Assembly (NCBI GenBank): GCA_947627455.1
Contig: CANQWC010000004.1
Location: 35,159-99,158 of the forward strand
Source of the DNA: an uncultured Clostridia bacterium
GTDB lineage: Bacteria; Bacillota; Clostridia; Oscillospirales; Ruminococcaceae
Length of the DNA stretch: 64,000 nucleotides
Reading direction: 5' to 3'
Each line of letters begins with the position of its first letter. Position 1 is the stretch's first letter. The notes under the pieces are model-generated. The model had not been told where the DNA came from. It was given only the letters and a program-made list of their open reading frames with translations, and ran no database searches. Made by a program: the position numbers and the translations under genes. Below are positions 57,523 through 64,000 of the stretch, piece by piece.

Positions 57523-58227
57523 TTAAGACCATCTGCGGCGCTCAAGCACCCTGATCGTGAGGAAGAGGAAGATAACCGTCGCGCTTATAAAGAACAGAAC
57601 GTTTGAAAAGTCGAATATCCCGAATGTAAACGGGTTATATCTCTCCGAAAACGAAATCTCCGCGAATATCTTTGATATCCACCCGATGGGAATTATCGTC
57701 GCTATCGAGCCTATTAGGTAAAGCGCGAGCATACAGCCGAAGCCGCCAATCGCCGCAATAACCTGATTTTCCGTCAGCGATGAAATCAGAATTCCCACCG
57801 ATATATACGCCGCACCGAGAAGCAGCAGCCCCACAACGTTCCCGAGAACCGTCAGCCATGAAACCGTCCCGAAGAACGAAATCACTACCGCGTAAACAAG
57901 GGTCATGCCCACGCCGATGGCATAAATCAGCATCGCCGCAAGGAATTTCCCGACAACGAGCGCCGAAAGGCTTATCGGCGCGGTCAGAAGAAGCTGATCG
58001 GTCTTCTGGCGCTTATCCTCCGAGAGCGTGCGCATCGTTAAAATCGGTATGAGAACGAGCAGAACAAAGAACAGCGTCGAATACATCGCCGACATATCGG
58101 TCGAGCCGAAGCTCAGCGACGAAATGCTGAACAAAACCCCCGAGGCCGCAAAGAAAGCGGTCAGAAATATATAGCCTATCAGCGAGTCGAAATATGCGCG
58201 CACCTCGCGCTTTAAAACAGCTGTCAT
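57523..58227 (-). CDS. ABC-2 type permease (GldF-like)
   Basis: LKREVRAYFDSLIGYIFLTAFFAASGVLF; MRTLSEDKRQKTDQLLLTAPIS. Confidence 0.92.
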   Translation of the reverse strand: MTAVLKREVRAYFDSLIGYIFLTAFFAASGVLFSISSLSFGSTDMSAMYSTLFFVLLVLIPILTMRTLSEDKRQKTDQLLLTAPISLSALVVGKFLAAMLIYAIGVGMTLVYAVVISFFGTVSWLTVLGNVVGLLLLGAAYISVGILISSLTENQVIAAIGGFGCMLALYLIGSIATIIPIGWISKIFAEISFSERYNPFTFGIFDFSNVLFFISATVIFLFLTIRVLERRRWS

Positions 58228-59228
58228 TTTTCGGCCTCCTCACTGTTATAATGCTCCTCAAGGTCGTCGGCCTTGTCGGCAAGAAATTCGGTGACGCTCT
58301 CGCCCATCGTGAGCTTGAGGAATATATCCTCAAGCGAAAGCTCGCTCGAGCGCAGCCCCAAAATATACCAGTTTCGCGACATCAGCCTTCGGTTGAGCTC
58401 CCGCCTGATGTCCGTCCCCTCGACCGCCTCGATGTTATATTCCCAAACGCCCTTTTCGCGCTGAAGATCGGCTACCACCGAAACGACCCCGGGAATGGTC
58501 TGAACAAGCTTGATGACCTCGTCCTTCGGCCCGTCTATTCTCGCGATAAGCTTGTGGTCCGCAGTCAATTCCCGCGAGAGGTTATCCGCGGTGTCGTCGG
58601 CAACGATTTTCCCCTGATTTATAACGACGATCCTGTCGCAAACCGCCTGAACTTCCGAAAGAATATGCGACGAAAGAATTACGGTGTGGTTTTTGCCGAG
58701 CTTTTTAATGAGCGTTCTGATCTCTATTATCTGCTTCGGGTCAAGTCCGACCGTCGGCTCGTCAAGAATCAGAACGTTCGGGTTCCCGACAAGCGCCTGC
58801 GCAAGCCCGACGCGCTGTTTATAACCCTTTGAGAGGTTGTTTATCCGTCGGTTGAAAACGTTGTCTATCTTCACAAGCTCGCAGATTTCTTTCAAATGTG
58901 TATTCCTCGGAAGCTTGCACCCCCTGAGCTCATAGACGAAGTAAAGGTATTCCTTGACCGTCATATCAAGGTAGAGCGGCGGAAATTCTGGCAGATACCC
59001 GATCTCCCTTTTCGCGGCGATAGGGTCTTCGAGTATGTCGTGCCCGTTGATGAACGCCTCGCCCGAGGTCGAAGAAAGATACCCCGTAAGAATATTCATC
59101 GTGGTCGATTTCCCCGCGCCGTTCGGCCCGAGGAACCCGAGGATTTCGCCGTCGTTGGCCTTAAAGCTTATTCCCGCGACGGCAAGCTTGTCGCCGTAGG
59201 ACTTAACAAGATTTTTAACTTCAATCAT
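58224..59228 (-). CDS. ABC transporter ATP-binding protein (GldA-like)
   Basis: GPNGAGKSTTMNILTGYL; LSKGYKQRVGLAQAL; LILDEPTVGLDP. Confidence 0.94.
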   Translation of the reverse strand: MIEVKNLVKSYGDKLAVAGISFKANDGEILGFLGPNGAGKSTTMNILTGYLSSTSGEAFINGHDILEDPIAAKREIGYLPEFPPLYLDMTVKEYLYFVYELRGCKLPRNTHLKEICELVKIDNVFNRRINNLSKGYKQRVGLAQALVGNPNVLILDEPTVGLDPKQIIEIRTLIKKLGKNHTVILSSHILSEVQAVCDRIVVINQGKIVADDTADNLSRELTADHKLIARIDGPKDEVIKLVQTIPGVVSVVADLQREKGVWEYNIEAVEGTDIRRELNRRLMSRNWYILGLRSSELSLEDIFLKLTMGESVTEFLADKADDLEEHYNSEEAEK

Positions 59229-59247
59229 TTTTGCGGCGCCTCCTGAG

Positions 59248-60696
59248 TCAATTGCGAAGCATCTCTATCGAGCGTTTCATTCTTGAAAGCGTCTCGTCCT
59301 TGCCGATTATCTCGGCGACCTCGATAGCGCCGCCGGGGGTAAACTGCTTTCCGCTTATCGCGACCCTCACGGGCCAAAGAACATACCCGTTCTTGATCCC
59401 CATCTCGCCGATTAAATTAAACAGAGAGTCATGAAGCACATCAAAATTCCAATCGGTAATATTTTCAAGCACGGGCAGAACCTTTTCAAGAACCTCAATA
59501 GCCGTCTCGAGGTTGGTTTTCATCTTCTTGTTCTCATAGAGCGCGAGGTCATAGCTCGGCATCTCGTCGAAGAAGTCCACCTGATCGGGTATTTCCGAGA
59601 GAACCTCCGTCCTCGGCTGTAAAAGCGCCGCTATCTTCGCGATGTCGAAATCGCCCTTGCAGGTCTGCCTGATATACGGCTCGGCATATTCCGCGAATTT
59701 CTCGGGGCTCAGCGCCCTGATATATTCGCCGTTCATCGCCTTAAGCTTAAGCGGGTCAAAAATCGCGGGCGACTTTGAAAGCCCCGAAATATCGAACTCC
59801 TCGATAAGCTCAGGCAGCGAGAATATCTCCCTCTCGCCCTTCGGCGACCACCCGAGCAGCGCGATATAGTTGACAATCGCCTCGCTCAGATATCCCTTGT
59901 TGATGAAGTCCTCATACGAAGCGTCGCCGTCCCTCTTTGAGAGCTTGTGCTGCTTGTCGCGCATGATGTGCTCAACATGGATATATACAGGCTCTTCCCA
60001 GCCGAACGCCTCATACAAAAGCGTATACTTCGGCGCCGAAGCGAGGTATTCGTTGCCCCTGACAACATGAGTTATCCCCATCAGGTGATCGTCGACCACG
60101 TTCGCGAAGTTATAGGTCGGCAGCCCGTCGGTCTTAAGCAAAACCTGATCGTCGAGCGTAGAATTCTCAACGGTTATATCCCCGTACAAAACATCGTGAA
60201 AAGTCGTCGTCCCGTCGAGGGGCACCTTCTGCCGAATGACATAAGGCGTTCCCGCGTCGAGCTTCGCCTTAACTTCCTCGGGCGAAAGGTTGCGGCAGTG
60301 CCGATCATACATCGGGTTTACGCCCGAGGCCTCCTGAACGGCTTTAAGCTCCGCGAGCCTCTCCTTGTCGCAGAAGCAGTAATACGCCCCGCCGAGCTCT
60401 ACAAGCTTTTCGGCGTATTCCTTATAAATGCCCCTGCGCTCGGTCTGAATATAAGGCCCGTAATTTCCGCCGACGTCGGGCCCCTCGTCCCAGTCAAGCC
60501 CGACTGCCCTGAGCGTGCGATAGATGACCTCGTTTGCGCCCTCAACATAGCGTTCTTGGTCGGTGTCCTCGATCCTCAGAATAAATTTTCCGCCCGCCTT
60601 TTTGGCGATGCAGTAGGTAAACAGCGCGGTGCGAAGCCCTCCGATGTGAAGATAACCCGTCGGGCTCGGTGCAAACCTCGTTCTTACTTCGTTCAT
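59248..60696 (-). CDS. gltX: Glutamate--tRNA ligase
   Basis: RFAPSPTGYLHIGGLRTALF; KLSKRDGD. Confidence 0.97.
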   Translation of the reverse strand: MNEVRTRFAPSPTGYLHIGGLRTALFTYCIAKKAGGKFILRIEDTDQERYVEGANEVIYRTLRAVGLDWDEGPDVGGNYGPYIQTERRGIYKEYAEKLVELGGAYYCFCDKERLAELKAVQEASGVNPMYDRHCRNLSPEEVKAKLDAGTPYVIRQKVPLDGTTTFHDVLYGDITVENSTLDDQVLLKTDGLPTYNFANVVDDHLMGITHVVRGNEYLASAPKYTLLYEAFGWEEPVYIHVEHIMRDKQHKLSKRDGDASYEDFINKGYLSEAIVNYIALLGWSPKGEREIFSLPELIEEFDISGLSKSPAIFDPLKLKAMNGEYIRALSPEKFAEYAEPYIRQTCKGDFDIAKIAALLQPRTEVLSEIPDQVDFFDEMPSYDLALYENKKMKTNLETAIEVLEKVLPVLENITDWNFDVLHDSLFNLIGEMGIKNGYVLWPVRVAISGKQFTPGGAIEVAEIIGKDETLSRMKRSIEMLRN

Positions 60697-61559
60697 AGCT
60701 TTAAGCTCTCCTTTACTTTTGATATATCCCCAGCGACGGCCGCCCGAAGTTCCTCAAGCGAGCCGAAGCGCTTTTCTTCTCTCAAAAATTCCGCGAGCGC
60801 GACCTCCGCCCTCTCGCCGTAAATATCCCCGTCAAAGTCAATGAGGTGCGTCTCAATGACAATTTTTCCGTCCTCGTGAACCGTAGGCCTCGTGCCGATG
60901 TTCGTCACCCCCGCGAAGCTCCCCTCCGAGAGCTTCACCCGCGAGGCGTATACCCCTTTTTTCGGCAGCGCCCTTACCGTGTCGAAGCCTATATTCAGGG
61001 TCTTTATCCCCATCGAGGTGCCTATCCTGTCCCCGTGAATTATCTCGCCCTCAAAGCCGTATTCATATCCCAACAGGCGGTTTGCCTCTGAAATTTCCCC
61101 GCCCTCGATGAGTTTTCTTATCCTCGTTGTGCTGATCGCTTCCCCGCCGTCAAAAACCGTCGGAACAGCGACAGCCTCGATATTTTTCGCCGCGCAAAGC
61201 TCTTTAAGCTCCTTTGCTCCCGCCTTTGCGCCCTTTCCGAATCTGAAATTCTCCCCGCAGATAACTCTTAGGGCGTGAAGCTCTTTGTCGAGAATCCTGT
61301 CGACAAATTCCTCTGCCGATGTCTCCCTCAAAAGGTTGAAATCCCGCGATATAACTTCATCTGCCCCAAATTTAAGAAGCGTTTCCCGCTTTTTTTCGTC
61401 GGTCATCAAAAGCCCGCGTTCGCCCTTTGTGCTCATGCTCAGCGAGTCGAACGTGAAAACTATCCTCTCGCCTTTATGCTTCAAAAGCTCGCTCACGGCG
61501 CTCATATGCCCTCGGTGAAGGCCGTCGAACAGCCCGAGCAGAACGGTTTTTTCAGTCAT
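60693..61559 (-). CDS. ribF: Bifunctional riboflavin kinase/FAD synthetase
   Basis: GLFDGLHRGHMSAV; GTSMGIKTLNI; GVTNIGTRPTV. Confidence 0.94.
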   Translation of the reverse strand: MTEKTVLLGLFDGLHRGHMSAVSELLKHKGERIVFTFDSLSMSTKGERGLLMTDEKKRETLLKFGADEVISRDFNLLRETSAEEFVDRILDKELHALRVICGENFRFGKGAKAGAKELKELCAAKNIEAVAVPTVFDGGEAISTTRIRKLIEGGEISEANRLLGYEYGFEGEIIHGDRIGTSMGIKTLNIGFDTVRALPKKGVYASRVKLSEGSFAGVTNIGTRPTVHEDGKIVIETHLIDFDGDIYGERAEVALAEFLREEKRFGSLEELRAAVAGDISKVKESLKL

Positions 61560-62445
61560 TTTCCGTCTCCCACAAACTCTTGAGAACTCTCACCTCTCGG
61601 TCGGCCGCTTCGGCGAGCCCGAGAAATTCCGAACCTTCTGCGCGGTAAACCCCGTCGCCCGAAAAGCCCCTGATGCGCTCTCCGTCAAGCCTCACGCCGC
61701 TTTTGAACATTCTTTCCTGCGCCGCCGAAAGCTTCAGCTTCGGGTATTCCTCAAAGCACCGCTCGACCGAAAGAAGAGCCTTTCCGCCGCGCTCCGAAAA
61801 CGCCTCCGCGAACTCATCAATGCCCATGCATTCGCCGAACGAGAACCCCTGCGAATAGGTGCGAACAAGCGAGGTCATCGTCCCGAGCGTCCCAAGCTTT
61901 CTGCCCAAGTCGTCGATGAGCGTCCGCACATAAGTGCCCTTCGAGCAGCTCATTTCGATTTTTCCCGAGCCGCTCTCCCCGTCAAATTCCGAAAGCCTGA
62001 GCTCGAAAATCTCGATCTCTCTCAGCGGCCTCTCAACGGTCTTTCCCTCTCTTGCAAGGTCATAAAGCCGCTTCCCGCCGACCCTCACGGCCGAATACAT
62101 CGGCGGAATCTGGGTTATCTTCCCGACGAACCCCGAAAGCGCGCGTCTTACCTCTTCTTCCGAGGCCTTAACGCCGCTCCTCTCGGTTATATTCCCCGTG
62201 ATATCGAGCGTGTCGGTCGAAAACCCGAGCGAAAACCCCGCGGCATATTCCTTTTTGCGGTCTGGAATGATATCAATCGCCTTAGTCGCCCTGCCGACAA
62301 AAACGGGCAGAACCCCCGTCGCCATCGGGTCAAGCGTCCCCGAGTGCCCGATGCGTTTTATCTTCAAAATCCCGCGAAGCTTCGCCACAACGTCGAACGA
62401 AGTGAAACCCTCGGGCTTGTTTATCGGAACTACTCCGCTTATCAT
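61552..62445 (-). CDS. truB: tRNA pseudouridine(55) synthase
   Basis: GVVPINKPEGFTSFDVV; RIGHSGTLDPMATGVLPV. Confidence 0.96.
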   Translation of the reverse strand: MISGVVPINKPEGFTSFDVVAKLRGILKIKRIGHSGTLDPMATGVLPVFVGRATKAIDIIPDRKKEYAAGFSLGFSTDTLDITGNITERSGVKASEEEVRRALSGFVGKITQIPPMYSAVRVGGKRLYDLAREGKTVERPLREIEIFELRLSEFDGESGSGKIEMSCSKGTYVRTLIDDLGRKLGTLGTMTSLVRTYSQGFSFGECMGIDEFAEAFSERGGKALLSVERCFEEYPKLKLSAAQERMFKSGVRLDGERIRGFSGDGVYRAEGSEFLGLAEAADREVRVLKSLWETEND

Positions 62446-63392
62446 AGATATTTTTCCGCCGCTTTTGCGATGGCTTCGGCGGCATCTTCCGCCGTCCCCG
62501 AAAGTGTGCACCCCGCTGCGCGGACGTGCCCGCCCCCGTCGAAATTCGCCGCAATTGCCGAGGCGTCTGCCGTCACCGTCCTGACCGAAGCCTTGAACTT
62601 CTTCGGGTCGTCGGCCTGCTGCTTAAGGGTTATGCCTATCTCGACCCCCTCAACGGTCAGCGGAATCGCCGCAAAGCCGTCAAGGTCTGCCCTGTCGACG
62701 TTATAGCTGTCGATGATGTCGTTGGTGATGGTTATAAGGGCTATCCTGCTGTCGCCGAAGAATTTCATCGAGCCGATGACCTTCTGCTCTGCAAGAATTC
62801 TCCCCTTAGATTTTATCTGGAACATTTCGCGGTTTATCTCGGCCGCTTTTGCGCCGAATTCCTTCAAATCCGCTGCGGCGCGGTGCGCGTCGGGCGATGT
62901 ATTCTCATACATAAAACAGCCCGTGTCTGTCGCGATGCCCGTATAAAGGCAGTCCGCGATAAGCCTGCTCGGCTTTGCGCCCATAATTCTCAGAAGCTTA
63001 TACAAAATAAGGCAGGTCGCGCAGCTTTCGCCGTCGACATAGCTTTCTTTCGCGAACATTCTGTTTGAAATGTGGTGGTCGATGCAAAGGTCTATCCTGT
63101 CGGCATATCCCGAAAGCTCATCGCCCAAAAGCTTTTTGTCGGCGACATCTACCGAAATAACGCACTTCTCCTCAAAATCCATATCCGAGTACCCCTCAAA
63201 AAGATACCCGAATTTCTGAGGAAAGCCGTCCGAATTTTTGATGTTTGCTCGAACGCCGACGCTTCTGAGGTAATAGCAAAGCCCGAACCCCGCTCCGATG
63301 GTGTCGCCGTCTGGGCGAGCGTGTGTGAGGATAGTGACGTCGCTCACCTTTTTAATTCTCTCGGCAAGCTCCTCAAGGGTTTCAATTCTCAT
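62442..63392 (-). CDS. nrnA: DHH/DHHA1 phosphoesterase (NrnA-like)
   Basis: THARPDGDTIGAGFGL; DLCIDHHISN; GGGHVRAAGC. Confidence 0.93.
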   Translation of the reverse strand: MRIETLEELAERIKKVSDVTILTHARPDGDTIGAGFGLCYYLRSVGVRANIKNSDGFPQKFGYLFEGYSDMDFEEKCVISVDVADKKLLGDELSGYADRIDLCIDHHISNRMFAKESYVDGESCATCLILYKLLRIMGAKPSRLIADCLYTGIATDTGCFMYENTSPDAHRAAADLKEFGAKAAEINREMFQIKSKGRILAEQKVIGSMKFFGDSRIALITITNDIIDSYNVDRADLDGFAAIPLTVEGVEIGITLKQQADDPKKFKASVRTVTADASAIAANFDGGGHVRAAGCTLSGTAEDAAEAIAKAAEKYL

Positions 63393-63762
63393 CGCTTTGC
63401 TCCTCTCCGCTCTCCTCGGGAATATTAAGTTCTTTAAGCATTTTTGATATATGCGCGGAATACTCCGCCGAATCGTCGGCGACGAATCTCAGCTCAGGCG
63501 CCTTTCTGATGCCCAGAACGGCGACGATCTCGTGCCGCAGAAGCCCCGAGGCGCTCTCAAGCCCCTTGGTCGCCTCTTTTGCCTTTGCCATTCCGTCAAG
63601 GCTTGAAACATAAACCCTCGCCACCGAGCGGTCCCTCGAAACGTCAACTCTCACGACGGTAAGCCGCTCGGCGTTGATTCTCGGGTCTTTTAAGTCTCTG
63701 AGCTTTCCGCCGATGATTCTCTGAATATCCGACGCGAGCCGCGCGGACTTGAAATCAGCCAT
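63382..63762 (-). CDS. rbfA: Ribosome-binding factor A
   Basis: RLASDIQRIIGGKLRDLKDPRI; ELRFVADDSAEYSAHISKML. Confidence 0.95.
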   Translation of the reverse strand: MADFKSARLASDIQRIIGGKLRDLKDPRINAERLTVVRVDVSRDRSVARVYVSSLDGMAKAKEATKGLESASGLLRHEIVAVLGIRKAPELRFVADDSAEYSAHISKMLKELNIPEESGEEQSDEN

Positions 63763-63781
63763 ATTTTTTCTCCTTTACAGA

Positions 63782-64000
63782 TCATCGCGCCTCTTCGCTC
63801 ATGATATACCCCTCAAAGATATCGCCTTCCTTGAAGTCGTTGAACTTTTCAAGGGTGATTCCGCATTCAAATCCCGCCGCAACGTCGCGGACGTTGTCTT
63901 TAAATCTCTTGAGGCTCGACATCTTATCGTCGGCGATGATGATGCCGTCGCGAACAATTCTGACCTGATCGTTTCTCGAGATCTTTCCGTCAAGAACATA
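63782..64000 (-). CDS. infB: Translation initiation factor IF-2, C-terminal fragment (runs off right edge)
   Basis: [72 protein letters not shown]; synteny with rbfA; track listed a different frame. Confidence 0.95.
   Translation of the reverse strand, partial: YVLDGKISRNDQVRIVRDGIIIADDKMSSLKRFKDNVRDVAAGFECGITLEKFNDFKEGDIFEGYIMSEEAR

Noticed and set aside
63799-63999. 66-aa minus [19 protein letters not shown]...
   Set aside because: Wrong frame; the adjacent minus frame reads clear IF-2 C-terminus

Overview
The window looks like chromosome from a moderately GC-rich, anaerobic, gut-type Clostridia/Oscillospiraceae-like Firmicute. This lineage call is inferred from gene content: RNase Y, SecA with SEC-C, Rnf, AdhE, bile salt hydrolase, SigA-type promoters and AAGGAGG ribosome-binding sites. 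Most of it is housekeeping DNA: rny, thrS with a T-box leader, pheA/aroF, adhE, proS, secA, rnfCDGEAB-apbE, metG, a cellobiose phosphorylase, a Gld-type ABC cluster, gltX, and ribF-truB-nrnA-rbfA-infB. Both window edges cut a gene (secreted protein on the left, infB on the right). The ORF track misses both.

The most interesting non-routine signal is at about 23.96-24.38 kb. Two tandem near-identical SigA promoters each drive a short terminator-ended RNA of about 85-95 nt. The second RNA is convergent with, and shares a bidirectional terminator with, an unlisted 23-codon membrane-peptide ORF (MEELILIVVLAFIILEIFKTIKK). That ORF has its own consensus promoter, and its ribosome-binding site is sequestered in a CCCC-GAAA-GGGG hairpin. 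This is the layout of a type I (par/Fst- or txpA/ratA-like) toxin-antitoxin locus, with an adjacent toxin-less antitoxin copy.

Other points of interest: a mosaic palindromic intergenic repeat family with conserved ends and variable cores (about 9.6-10.1 kb and 46.6-46.9 kb), an ABC ATPase fused to an AbrB-like domain, a probably very highly expressed NPTTG-tailed surface protein, a T-box/methyltransferase-fragment/TGS-less thrS arrangement, and a BclA-like collagen protein next to a glycosyltransferase. No searches or folding were run; family names rest on reading the motifs.
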